Shown here one piece after another: positions 43,349 through 52,185 of a stretch of DNA of 64,000 bases. The position numbers and the translations under genes were made by a program. The notes under the pieces were generated by a model that was not told the DNA's origin, did not search any database, and saw only the letters and a program-made list of their open reading frames with translations. How positions within the stretch are numbered: position 1 is the first letter of the stretch; each line of letters begins with the position of its first letter. The DNA is from DATKUK01 sp035530655. Lineage in GTDB: Bacteria; Planctomycetota; Phycisphaerae; UBA1845; DATKUK01. The stretch lies in the NCBI GenBank assembly GCA_035530655.1, contig DATKUK010000039.1:1-64000 (forward strand). The letters are read 5' to 3'.

Positions 43349-46297
43349 ATGTTCCGCTGTATGCATTCACAAGTGTCGAGGATGGGCCTTTCGTTCGCTG
43401 CCATGATACTCGGGTCGTTGCTTGCCGTGCCGAGCGGGGCAGCGGCCGGGGATCCGACGGAACGGGCCGTTTCCACCTGGCCGCCCAAGGGCGAAGCGGT
43501 TCGCCTGCCGGTCACACGCGACACGTGGTTCGGCACCATCAACAAAGAAGACGTGGGCAACAACGGCGGCGCCAGCCAGATGAAGCTGAAAGGGCAGCAG
43601 GAGTACTCGCTCTTCGATGTGGACGTTGTCAGCCTGAAGGGCAAGCTGGTGACCGGGGCGCTGTGGCACGTGCATTGTGCCAGCCTGAACGAGCCGTTGC
43701 TGCGCGTGAGCGTGTCGAGCGTGGCCTCGCCGTGGGTGGAGGGCACCTCGTCGGGGTACAAGCCGCAGGATGGTAGTTCCTGCTACAAACAGGCCGAGTT
43801 GGGCAAGCGCGACTGGGCGTTTGCCGGCAGCACCTTTATGGAGGCCTGCTTCGGCCGGGGTCACACCGTCTGGCGGTTTGCCGACGCCATGCAGCCCGAT
43901 GAGAAGGGATGGCAGACGATCGCCGTCGAGCCCGACGTCGTGGCGGCCCGCGTGGCCGGGCTGAGTGAGGGCTTCGCCGTTGCCGACGACGTGGGCAACA
44001 TCTGGTCCTACAAAGACGACAAGTTCACCTGGACCTACTTTCCGAATCGCTTCATCTACAGCCGTGAGCAAAGCTCGTCGGCGCCCTGGCTGGAAGTCTG
44101 GACCGACGGCGAGGATCACCAGCCGCCCGAGGCGGTCGCGGACCTGAAGGCGTCAACCGAGGATCTGCCGGCCGGCGAGGCGCTCGTAACCTGGGCGACC
44201 CCCGCCGACAAAGGTGGCGGCAAGACGCTAGGCTTCAACGTGACCTACAAGGTGGGTGACGACTCGAAGCCGATGCCCCGCTACCTGGTTCCCATGGCCG
44301 GCAAGCCGGGCCAGCAGGTCCGTATGCACATCGTGGACTTGCCCTTCAAGCCCGGTGAGTCTGTCGAGTTGACGGTAAGCGCCGTCGACAGTGCCGGCAA
44401 CGTGGGCGCGCCTGTGACCAAGACGGTGAAGCTGTCAGCCACGCCCAGGGTTTTCAATATAGCCGAGACCGACATCAAGCCGTTCCCGCCGTCGCAGAAG
44501 CTGCCCGAGGTGGGCGGGCTGAAGGTCGCGGTGGTCGATCTGCTCGACAAGATCCATCCGCAAACCGGCAAGATGATTCCGGAGCACCCGGACGGCTATC
44601 TGAGTGGCAACCACATCTGGTCGGCAGGGCAGAAGCTTGTTCGCCTCCAGGCTGCACGTAATGAGGCTGTCTGCTTTCAGGTCAATTTGGCCGGTCAAAG
44701 CCAGGGCGTGGGGCTGAAGCTTGCGTTTCCCGATCAGCCATCGCTCCAGACGCGTGTCATGCGATTTGACTACACGGGCACATCGGCCGGGCCGTTGCCC
44801 GACGCTCTGCTGCCTCTGCGCGGGAACCTGGCGGTCCCCAACCCCGACGATCCGGAGGCGGCTGGGCAGAAGAATGCTTCGGTGCTCTGTGAAATCTACG
44901 TGCCGCAGGACGTAGAGGCTGGAAAGAAGAACGGCACCTTGACGATCACCTCGGCTGGTCAATCGCTGTCGCTGGCCGTGGACCTAACGGTGTGGGACTT
45001 CACGCTGCCCAACAAGCTCTCATTTGTGCCGGAGATGAACGCCTATGGTACGGTCACGCCGACAGGGCGTGGCCTCGACTACTACCGACTGGCCCATGAG
45101 AACCGCTGTTGCTTGAACCGGCTCTACTACGGGTGGCCTGGCGACGTGGCCATGGCGCCCGAGCGGAAGGAAACCGGGCTCGATTGGGCAGGTTGGGCCA
45201 AGTCGTTTGGCCCGCTGTTGGACGGGTCGGCGTTTAAGGGCCTACCGCGCGATGGCGAGCCGGTGGATATTTTCTACCTGCCGTTCAATGAGAACTGGCC
45301 GATCAACATTCATGAGCACTATCGCAAGAGCTACTGGCCCGAGGATGCGCTCGACGAGGCGTACAAGGTCGGCCTCAAGAAGGAGTTTGCCGAGTTTGCC
45401 GAGTTCTGCGACAAGCGAGGCTGGCACGACACGATCTTGGAGTTCTATTTGAACAACAAGGTCTACTACAAACAGGGCGAAGGCTGGATGGGATCGGCCG
45501 CACCGTGGATCTTTGACGAGCCGGTCAACACGCAGGACTTCTGGGCCTTGCGATGGTATGGACTGCTCTTCCACCAGGCGATTCGTCCGGTGGTGGGGCA
45601 AGCCAAGCTCTGGTATCGCGGTGACATATCGTACAGCCCCTACGAACGCGACATGTTCTGGGGCGTGATGGACCTGGAGTGCCTCGGCGGCGGCAGCGAC
45701 TACAAGGCCCGTTTGGAACACGACGAGCACGCGCTGTGGCGCAAGGCATATTTCACCGAGTACGGCTCGGCCAACGACCCCGCATCGCCCAACACCCAGC
45801 CGACCAGTTGGTGTCTCGTGGGGTGGAGCCGTGGCGGTGTAGGCGTGTTGCCGTGGCAGACGATCCCCAAGGGGGACGCGTGGCAGAAGGGCGAGCAGAC
45901 CGGCCTGTTCTATGCCAACAGCGAAGGTGTCTTTCCGTCGGTTCGCCTCAAGGCCTTTCGCCGAGGCCAGCAGGACGTGGAGTATCTGACGCTGCTGGGT
46001 GCAGCCTATGGCGCGTCGCAGCCTGCGGTTGCGGCGGGCATGCAGCAGATCGTGGATCTGCGCGGGCGAGTCCACAAGACCAGCGAAACCGACGCGGGCA
46101 CGCTCCGGTTTGGCCGGGCCGACCCGGCGGGCTTGTGGAACCTGCGCTGTCGAGTAGGCAAGATGGTCTCAGCCAGGAAACCTGCCTATCAGCGATGCGT
46201 TCGCCCCATGCCGTCGCCGAAGGTGGACCTCGAGCGTCTGCCGGATCTGGGATACGTGACCGTGGCCCCGAAGGTGGCGCCCGTCACGCCCGAGTAA
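43349..46297 (+). CDS. Secreted DUF4091 glycoside hydrolase-like protein
   Basis: 982 residues. Signal peptide (about 12-34), then a beta-sandwich of DNRLRE/carbohydrate-binding style (about 45-240), a fibronectin-III-like domain (about 260-355), a further beta domain (about 370-550) and a large region with a TIM-barrel look (about 555-860). It ends in a DUF4091-type segment (FPSVRLKAFRRGQQDVEYLT). DUF4091 proteins are usually found in polysaccharide utilisation contexts; catalytic residues cannot be assigned from sequence alone. ATG 43349 has AGGAG nine bases upstream. The GH4 gene follows at 75 bases. Confidence 0.8.
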   Translation: MFRCMHSQVSRMGLSFAAMILGSLLAVPSGAAAGDPTERAVSTWPPKGEAVRLPVTRDTWFGTINKEDVGNNGGASQMKLKGQQEYSLFDVDVVSLKGKLVTGALWHVHCASLNEPLLRVSVSSVASPWVEGTSSGYKPQDGSSCYKQAELGKRDWAFAGSTFMEACFGRGHTVWRFADAMQPDEKGWQTIAVEPDVVAARVAGLSEGFAVADDVGNIWSYKDDKFTWTYFPNRFIYSREQSSSAPWLEVWTDGEDHQPPEAVADLKASTEDLPAGEALVTWATPADKGGGKTLGFNVTYKVGDDSKPMPRYLVPMAGKPGQQVRMHIVDLPFKPGESVELTVSAVDSAGNVGAPVTKTVKLSATPRVFNIAETDIKPFPPSQKLPEVGGLKVAVVDLLDKIHPQTGKMIPEHPDGYLSGNHIWSAGQKLVRLQAARNEAVCFQVNLAGQSQGVGLKLAFPDQPSLQTRVMRFDYTGTSAGPLPDALLPLRGNLAVPNPDDPEAAGQKNASVLCEIYVPQDVEAGKKNGTLTITSAGQSLSLAVDLTVWDFTLPNKLSFVPEMNAYGTVTPTGRGLDYYRLAHENRCCLNRLYYGWPGDVAMAPERKETGLDWAGWAKSFGPLLDGSAFKGLPRDGEPVDIFYLPFNENWPINIHEHYRKSYWPEDALDEAYKVGLKKEFAEFAEFCDKRGWHDTILEFYLNNKVYYKQGEGWMGSAAPWIFDEPVNTQDFWALRWYGLLFHQAIRPVVGQAKLWYRGDISYSPYERDMFWGVMDLECLGGGSDYKARLEHDEHALWRKAYFTEYGSANDPASPNTQPTSWCLVGWSRGGVGVLPWQTIPKGDAWQKGEQTGLFYANSEGVFPSVRLKAFRRGQQDVEYLTLLGAAYGASQPAVAAGMQQIVDLRGRVHKTSETDAGTLRFGRADPAGLWNLRCRVGKMVSARKPAYQRCVRPMPSPKVDLERLPDLGYVTVAPKVAPVTPE

Positions 46298-46318
46298 CCT
46301 TGCCGATTCCATACGTAC

Positions 46319-46349
46319 GCGCCCGGCCTGCGATCGGGCAGGTGGGCGC
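46319..46349 (+). other. Intergenic hairpin before the GH4 gene
   Basis: Outer arms GCGCCC and GGGCGC and inner arms CCTGC and GCAGG form a GC-rich hairpin in the 75-base gap. No T-run follows. It may be an RNA processing or stability element, or a weak terminator. Confidence 0.4.
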
Positions 46350-46372
46350 CCGACCAACAGGGAGTATGCACA

Positions 46373-47863
46373 GTGCCGCTGAAGATTGCCTTCATCGGAG
46401 CGGGCAGCGTCGGGTTCACACGCAAGCTTTGCCGCGACATCCTGGCTGTACCGCAACTGACCGACGTGCACTTCGCGTTCACGGATATTAGCAAACGCAA
46501 CCTGGATATGGTCACGCAGCTCTGCCGCAAGGATATTCGCGCCAACAAGCTGCCCGCCAGGCTGACCGCCTCACTCGATCGCCGCCGCACGCTGGCCGAC
46601 GCCCATTATGTGCTCAACGTGTCGCGCATCGGCGGGCTGGAGGCGTTTGCCCTCGATATCGATATCCCGCTCAAGTACGGGGTCGACCAGTGCGTGGGCG
46701 ACACGCTGGCGCCCGGCGGCATCATGTATGGCCAGCGGAGCATCCCGTGCGTGTTGGATTTCTGCAAGGACATGCGCGAGGTGTCCGCCGACGACGTGCT
46801 GTTTCTCAACTATGCCAACCCCAACGCCATGAACACCTGGGCGGCCATCGAGTATGGCAAGGTCAACACGATCGGCCTGTGCCACGGCGTGCGGGGCGGC
46901 TGGCAGCAGATCGCCAACGTGCTGGGCGCCGAGCGAATTGAGGATGTCGATATTATCTGCGCGGGCATCAACCATCAGACGTGGTACGTTCAGGTCGTCT
47001 ACAAAGGGCGGAAGATCGACAGCCAGGAGTTGTTGGCCGCCTTCGAGCGCCATCCGGTCTACAGCAAAACCGAGAAGGTTCGTATCGATGTGCTCCGCCG
47101 CTTCGGCTTCTACAGCACCGAATCCAACGGACATCTTTCCGAGTATGTGCCCTGGTATCGCAAGCGCTCCCAGGAGATACGGCGGTGGATCGATCTTTCG
47201 AGCTGGATCCACGGTGAGACCGGTGGGTACTTGCGCGTGTGCACCGAGCAACGCAACTGGTTCAAGACCGACTTCGCCAAGGAGTTGGCAGCCGACGACG
47301 AGCCCATCAGCGCGGATCATCGCGGGCATGAGCACGGCAGTTATATCATCGAATCGCTTCAGACGGGGCGCTGCTACCGAGGGCACTTCAACGTCCGCAA
47401 CAACGGCTGCATTCCGAATCTGCCGGACGACTGCATCGTGGAAGTGCCCGGCTATGTCGACCGCAACGGAGTGAACATCCCACGAGTGGGCCCGCTGCCC
47501 TTGGCCTGCGCGGCTACGTGCATGGCCAGCATCAACGTTCAGCGGATGGCCGTTCGGGCGGCTGTGGCCGGCGACGTCACGCTGCTCAAGCAGGCCATGT
47601 TGCACGACCCCTTGACCGCTGCCGTCTGCAACCCGCCGGAGATCTGGCAGATGACCGACGACATGCTGGTGGCCCAAGCAAAGTGGCTGCCGCAGTACCG
47701 TCACGCCGTGGGGGCGGCCAGACGCCGTCTGGCCAGCGAAAAACCGCTGGGCACACGCAGAGGCAGGGGGGCGGCTCGGCTGCCGTTACGCAGTGTCGCC
47801 CAGATGCAGACAGGCAAACCGGCAAAGCCGCGGCGATCGGCTCGACCCCGCCGAGCCCGATAA
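46373..47863 (+). CDS. Family 4 glycosidase (alpha-galactosidase/alpha-glucosidase-like)
   Basis: 496 residues. GH4 enzymes use NAD and a divalent metal for a redox elimination mechanism. The NAD site is FIGAGSVGFTRKL. The metal-binding Cys and His are in GLCHGVRGG (about 170) and GINHQTWYV (about 200). Other conserved parts are NYANPNAMNTWA and EHGSYIIESLQTG. Start is GTG with AGGGAG upstream. The last 50 or so residues form a very basic Arg/Lys/Pro tail beyond the usual GH4 end. The enzyme is cytoplasmic, so its substrate must be imported; no sugar transporter lies beside it. Confidence 0.88.
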   Translation: MPLKIAFIGAGSVGFTRKLCRDILAVPQLTDVHFAFTDISKRNLDMVTQLCRKDIRANKLPARLTASLDRRRTLADAHYVLNVSRIGGLEAFALDIDIPLKYGVDQCVGDTLAPGGIMYGQRSIPCVLDFCKDMREVSADDVLFLNYANPNAMNTWAAIEYGKVNTIGLCHGVRGGWQQIANVLGAERIEDVDIICAGINHQTWYVQVVYKGRKIDSQELLAAFERHPVYSKTEKVRIDVLRRFGFYSTESNGHLSEYVPWYRKRSQEIRRWIDLSSWIHGETGGYLRVCTEQRNWFKTDFAKELAADDEPISADHRGHEHGSYIIESLQTGRCYRGHFNVRNNGCIPNLPDDCIVEVPGYVDRNGVNIPRVGPLPLACAATCMASINVQRMAVRAAVAGDVTLLKQAMLHDPLTAAVCNPPEIWQMTDDMLVAQAKWLPQYRHAVGAARRRLASEKPLGTRRGRGAARLPLRSVAQMQTGKPAKPRRSARPRRAR

Positions 47864-48020
47864 GGACAGCCGCCCGGGCCCGGCACGAGCCAAACGACCG
47901 GCTTGTTGGTTTTCCCGCCGCGATCTGATAAACTTTGTAGTAGGTGGGCGTAGAGGGTCCCGGTTGCCCTCAAATCGGGTCCCTGTGGTACGGTGTGGGG
48001 TTAGGAGCAACTATTTAACC

Positions 48021-50153
48021 ATGTTACGTCACAGGCTGTTCGGTGTAGGTCGAGTGTGTCCCAAGACCGGCAAGCGGGTGATTCTGCCGAAGGATTTCCC
48101 CTGGGTCCTCCGGTGGCTGGTGCCTGCCATCGGGCTGGTCTCACTGGTGTGGTTTCTGATACGGGTGGTTCCCAAGCCCAGCCGCTATATCTATCCATGT
48201 CAACGCGTGGCGGGTCCGTTGGCTGGTGGCTTCGTGGTATGGCTGGTGGGGCTCATCGGGTCGGCGATCACCATCACCAAAGCGCGGCAGTTGCTGGGGC
48301 AATCGCGTCTGGCGTTGGCGTGCGTCTGTTTGGTGGTGGCGGCCGGTGGCACGCTGTTCGTCCTGCACTACATGCCGGACGGGCCGGCGACCGCAGCAGT
48401 GCCGGGGCCCAATGTGCCCATCGGCGTGGCCAAGGGCATCAATCCCGGACGCGTCGTGTGGGTGCATGACCCCAACGCCAACGACTGGAACGGCTCGACG
48501 GGCTACTACTGGGATCCGAATAATCTCGACCAGGACGTGGTTGACGCGATGATGTCGCGAGCGATGCGTGCCCTCACTGACGAGGCCACCGATGCCGACG
48601 CGTGGGACGCGCTGTTTCGCCACTACAACGTCACGCACGGGCGCGGCGACGTGGGCTATACGGCCGGCGAAGGTATCTCGATTAAGGTGAACCTCGTTAA
48701 TTCGATCCAGGAAAGCTGGATGAACCTGCCGACAAGCTACGACCAGATCGACGCGCTGTGGAAGGTCAACACGTCGACGGAGATCATGTTGGCGCTGCTT
48801 CGCCAGTTGGTGTATGCCGGGGGCGTGCCTCAGGCGGACATCTCGATTGGCGATACGATCACTTGCTTCCCCAATCACCTGTACACCCGCCTGCACGACG
48901 AGTTCCCCGATGTCGTCTACATTGACAAACTCGGAGTCTTCGGGCGCACGCAGGCCGCGCCCGCCGACGATCCGAATCACCGCATCTACTGGAGCGATGG
49001 CGTGACCGGCGCGAATCCCGACTACATGCCGCAGTCCTACGCCAACGCGACGTATCACATTAACCTGGCCGACTTGAAGGGCCACGAGGGCGGCGGCGTG
49101 ACGCTGTGCGGCAAGAATTACTACGGCTCGTTCTGCCACACGCCCGACGCGTCGGGCTACCGCGGCGGGATGCACACGGCCCTGCCGTATTCGACGTCTG
49201 GGTATAACCGCTACCGCACGCTCGTCGATCTGCTCGGCCACCCCGACACGGGCGGCAAGGGGTTGCTCTATCTGATCGACGGATTGTGGAGCGGCTACGA
49301 CGCGGGTTCGGGCGTGATTCGGTGGAACATGCCGCCGTTCGGCGGCGAGTTCGGCGGCGATTGGCCCAGCAGCTTGTTCGTCTCGCAGGACCCGGTGGCG
49401 GTCGATTCGGTAGGGTACGATTTCCTGTACTCGGAGTCGGCCATCTATAACAACAGCCAGCTTGGTTTTCCAAGCAGCGTGTACGGCGGCGATGACTACA
49501 TCGGGCAGGCCGCTTCTTCGTCGGAGTGGCCGGCCGGCATTACCTACGACCCGGACGGCGACGGCACGCCCATGGGCAGCCTCGGCACACACGAGCACTG
49601 GAACAATCCGGTCGACAAGCAGTACTCCCGGAACCTCGGCACGGGCGACGGCATTGAATTAGTCGCCATCACGGGCGAGCCGCTATTCGTGTCGAGCGAG
49701 CCGGTGGCCGACGGCACATGGTGCAAGACCCAAAACAACGTGATGTTGCTGACGTTTGATGCGCCCATCACGTTGCCGGGCGGCGGGGCGCCGGCGCTGA
49801 GCATCTTCGGCGGGGCCTCCGAGAAGGGCAACGGTTTTGCCTACTCGATCGAGCCGGACGGCGTGACGCTTCGTGCCGCGGAAGGTGGCGCGATCCTGAC
49901 CAACCTGACGTGGTATCAGATCACGCCGGCGCCGGGCTTTGCGGTGCAGCCGTTCGCGTTGGAGGTCTGCACGCTATCGGGGGACGCCGACGAAAGCGGG
50001 CGTGTGACGACGGCCGACTACGTCGAGATTAAACATCATATGGGCGAGTACACCGATGGGCGTTGCGACTTGAACGGCTCGGGTCGTGTGACCACGGCCG
50101 ACTACAGCGTGGTAAAAGCTCACATCGGTGATCGCACGCCGGCCAAACCGTGA
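48021..50153 (+). CDS. Membrane-anchored DUF362 protein with dockerin tail
   Basis: 710 residues. Three N-terminal membrane helices (about 28-48, 66-86 and 96-116) lead to an outer DUF362-like domain (about 130-540; ISIKVNLVNS, ADISIGDTITCFPNHLY, LADLKGHEGGGVTLCGKNYYG, FVSQDPVAVDSVGYDF). An Ig-like domain (about 555-645) and a dockerin-like pair (GDADESGRVTTADY and LNGSGRVTTADY) follow. The last 150 or so residues closely match the end of the 9.6-13.6 kb protein. No ferredoxin Cys motif, found in some DUF362 proteins, is visible. AGGAG sits 13 bases before the ATG, rather far. Confidence 0.78.
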   Translation: MLRHRLFGVGRVCPKTGKRVILPKDFPWVLRWLVPAIGLVSLVWFLIRVVPKPSRYIYPCQRVAGPLAGGFVVWLVGLIGSAITITKARQLLGQSRLALACVCLVVAAGGTLFVLHYMPDGPATAAVPGPNVPIGVAKGINPGRVVWVHDPNANDWNGSTGYYWDPNNLDQDVVDAMMSRAMRALTDEATDADAWDALFRHYNVTHGRGDVGYTAGEGISIKVNLVNSIQESWMNLPTSYDQIDALWKVNTSTEIMLALLRQLVYAGGVPQADISIGDTITCFPNHLYTRLHDEFPDVVYIDKLGVFGRTQAAPADDPNHRIYWSDGVTGANPDYMPQSYANATYHINLADLKGHEGGGVTLCGKNYYGSFCHTPDASGYRGGMHTALPYSTSGYNRYRTLVDLLGHPDTGGKGLLYLIDGLWSGYDAGSGVIRWNMPPFGGEFGGDWPSSLFVSQDPVAVDSVGYDFLYSESAIYNNSQLGFPSSVYGGDDYIGQAASSSEWPAGITYDPDGDGTPMGSLGTHEHWNNPVDKQYSRNLGTGDGIELVAITGEPLFVSSEPVADGTWCKTQNNVMLLTFDAPITLPGGGAPALSIFGGASEKGNGFAYSIEPDGVTLRAAEGGAILTNLTWYQITPAPGFAVQPFALEVCTLSGDADESGRVTTADYVEIKHHMGEYTDGRCDLNGSGRVTTADYSVVKAHIGDRTPAKP

Positions 50154-50176
50154 GCGCAGGCGGGTGCTGCTCTCCG

Positions 50177-50194
50177 GGCGCAATGAGTTGCGCC
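50177..50194 (+). terminator. Short hairpin after the DUF362 gene
   Basis: A perfect 7-bp stem (GGCGCAA and TTGCGCC) with loop TGAG, 24 bases past the stop. No T-run. Possibly a T-poor terminator. Confidence 0.4.
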
Positions 50195-50266
50195 TGATGA
50201 AGTGGAGTGAGTACAGGACCGGCTGGCCCTGTCTGCACACCACCATCCGGAACGGGCAATAACAGG

Positions 50267-50297
50267 CGCCGTTGCTGACCGCTGACCGGCAACGGCG
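50267..50297 (+). terminator. Second hairpin between convergent genes
   Basis: A 9-bp perfect stem (CGCCGTTGC and GCAACGGCG) with a 13-base loop in the gap between the DUF362 gene and the small minus-strand gene. It may end transcription from either side. No T-run. Confidence 0.4.
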
Positions 50298-50333
50298 ATG
50301 GCCGGGGTCGTTGCGGGGCGGCCGGTTGCCGGC

Positions 50334-50624
50334 TCAGCCAGACGGGTCGGTGGGCTTGCGGGCGGCCTTGGCCCGTTCGATCAATTCCACCAACGAGGCC
50401 ATCTTCGGCTTCGGCGGCGACAGGAAGCAGCCGATCTGTTCGGGCGTGTAGCGCTTCCTCACAAACGCCGCCACGTCGAAGCATTCAAACCAGCAGTCCA
50501 GGATCTTCCGGCACGGCAGACCTTCGGCCACCCGGCGACAATAACGAAACGGCACCAAATGGCCCAGCATGCGGCAATAGGCCTCACGCTCATCGTGCGC
50601 TTCAATCGTCACGTCTGTGACCAT
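50334..50624 (-). CDS. Small cysteine-rich protein of unknown function
   Basis: 96 residues, probably cytoplasmic. Six cysteines lie in spaced pairs (EAYCRMLGH, RYCRRV, GLPCRKILDCWFECFD, IGCFL), a pattern that suggests metal or cluster binding, though no standard zinc-finger spacing fits. The C-terminal third is a charged helix (MASLVELIERAKAARK). It lies 55 bases downstream of trpB2 on the same strand and may be co-transcribed. Codon use looks like that of its neighbours, and an ATG start is present. Confidence 0.6.
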   Translation of the reverse strand: MVTDVTIEAHDEREAYCRMLGHLVPFRYCRRVAEGLPCRKILDCWFECFDVAAFVRKRYTPEQIGCFLSPPKPKMASLVELIERAKAARKPTDPSG

Positions 50625-50679
50625 GGAACGGCCGCCAGCGGTCCTTCGCCCTGAACTTTGCCGTCACACTGCCCGGCGA

Positions 50680-52068
50680 CTACCACTTGCCGGACTTGAC
50701 CGCCGGCGGTTTGGGCAGCCCGTCCAACGCGGCCAGCGATTCCTTGAGCATGCCCTCCGGCAGCGGGAAATCCTCCAACTGCCCGCTGAGGTAACGCTCG
50801 TAGCCGGTCAGGTCCATCAAGCCGTGTCCGCTCCAGTTGAAGAGGATGACCTTCTCCTTGCCCTCTTCTTTGGCCTTCTTGGCCTCTTCGATCACGCAGG
50901 CGATCGCGTGACTGGTCTCCGGAGCCGAGATAGAGCCCTCCGTGCGCGCCCACTGTATGGCGGCCGCATAGCACTCGAGTTGGTGATACGCCCGCGGCTC
51001 GACCAGGCCCTCGACGATCGCCTGGCTCACCAACGGTGCGATGCCGTGATAGCGCAAACCGCCTGCATGAATCGGCGGCGGCACGAACCCGTGACCCAGC
51101 GAGTGCATCGGCAGCAGCGGCGTGGTCATGGCCGTATCGCCGAAATCGTACGCGTACGGGCCGCGGGTCATGGTCGGACAGCTTGTGGGTTCCACCGGGA
51201 TGATCGCAATGTCCTCGCCGTGGATCTTGTCGTTGACGAACGGGAAGGCCAATCCGGCAAAGTTGCTCCCGCCACCGGCACAGCCGATCACCACATCCAC
51301 CTTCTTCTCGCCGATCTTGGCCAGCTGCTTCTTGGCCTCCAGACCGATGATCGTCTGATGCAGCAGCACGTGGTTCAACACGCTGCCGAGCGCGTAGCGC
51401 GTCTTGCCGCTTGGGTCAGTGACAGCGGCTTCGACGGCCTCACTGATGGCGATGCCCAAGCTCCCGGGTGTGTCCGGATCTCGCTCCAGCACGTCGCGGC
51501 CGGCCTTGGTCTCCGAACTCGGGCTCGGAACACACTTCGCTCCCCAGGTCTCCATCATCAGACGGCGGAACGGCTTCTGATCGAAGCTAATGCGAACCAT
51601 GAACACCTTGCACTCGAGGCCGAGCAGCGCGCATGCGAAGGCCAAAGCGCTGCCCCACTGCCCCGCCCCGGTCTCGGTGGCGATGCTCTTGATGCCGAAC
51701 TGCTTGTTGTACCAAGCCTGCGCGACGGCCGTATTGGGCTTGTGGCTGCCCGGTGGGCTGACGCCTTCGTTCTTGTAGTAAATGCGAGCCGGCGTATCCA
51801 ACGCCTCCTCGATGTACTTGGCCCGATGCAGCGGCGCGGGGCGCCAGCGGTATAGAAGGTCCAGCACCTCCTCAGGGATGTCGATCCATCGTTCTGCGCT
51901 GACCTCCTGCTCGATCAGGTTCATCGGGAACACCGGTGCCAGCATGTCCGGGCTGACGGGCTTGCCGTCGGGCCCGAGCGGCGGCTGCATCGGCGTCGGC
52001 AGATCGGCTGCCAGGTTGTACCATTGACGGGGGATTTCCTTCTCGTCGAGTAGGACTTTCACGTTCAT
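50680..52068 (-). CDS. trpB2: TrpB2-type tryptophan synthase beta-like enzyme
   Basis: 462 residues, longer than standard TrpB (about 400) by an N-terminal extension typical of TrpB2. The PLP lysine is K110 (PPGSHKPNTA). The phosphate loop is GCAGGGSNFAG. The GAGQWG segment replaces the usual TrpB GAGQHG. TrpB2 enzymes join indole and serine to tryptophan and usually work without TrpA; some are thought to salvage indole or use phosphoserine. No trpA or other trp gene is nearby. AGGGA sits six bases before the ATG, and a TTGACA hexamer lies at 52150-52145 without a clear -10. Confidence 0.93.
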   Translation of the reverse strand: MNVKVLLDEKEIPRQWYNLAADLPTPMQPPLGPDGKPVSPDMLAPVFPMNLIEQEVSAERWIDIPEEVLDLLYRWRPAPLHRAKYIEEALDTPARIYYKNEGVSPPGSHKPNTAVAQAWYNKQFGIKSIATETGAGQWGSALAFACALLGLECKVFMVRISFDQKPFRRLMMETWGAKCVPSPSSETKAGRDVLERDPDTPGSLGIAISEAVEAAVTDPSGKTRYALGSVLNHVLLHQTIIGLEAKKQLAKIGEKKVDVVIGCAGGGSNFAGLAFPFVNDKIHGEDIAIIPVEPTSCPTMTRGPYAYDFGDTAMTTPLLPMHSLGHGFVPPPIHAGGLRYHGIAPLVSQAIVEGLVEPRAYHQLECYAAAIQWARTEGSISAPETSHAIACVIEEAKKAKEEGKEKVILFNWSGHGLMDLTGYERYLSGQLEDFPLPEGMLKESLAALDGLPKPPAVKSGKW

Positions 52069-52185
52069 TGGCTGTCCCTTAAAGAGTCGACTAAGTGGTC
52101 ACCATTACGATATAGAACTCTATGTTCCCGATTCGCTTGGGGCGTGTCAACCCGTCCCGGGCGCCTGCCCGCGGTTCGAGCATGG

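Noticed and set aside
47955..47983. Two direct copies of GGGTCCC 22 bases apart upstream of the DUF362 gene
   Set aside because: Short GC-rich repeats of this size are likely by chance here and no promoter is clearly placed beside them.
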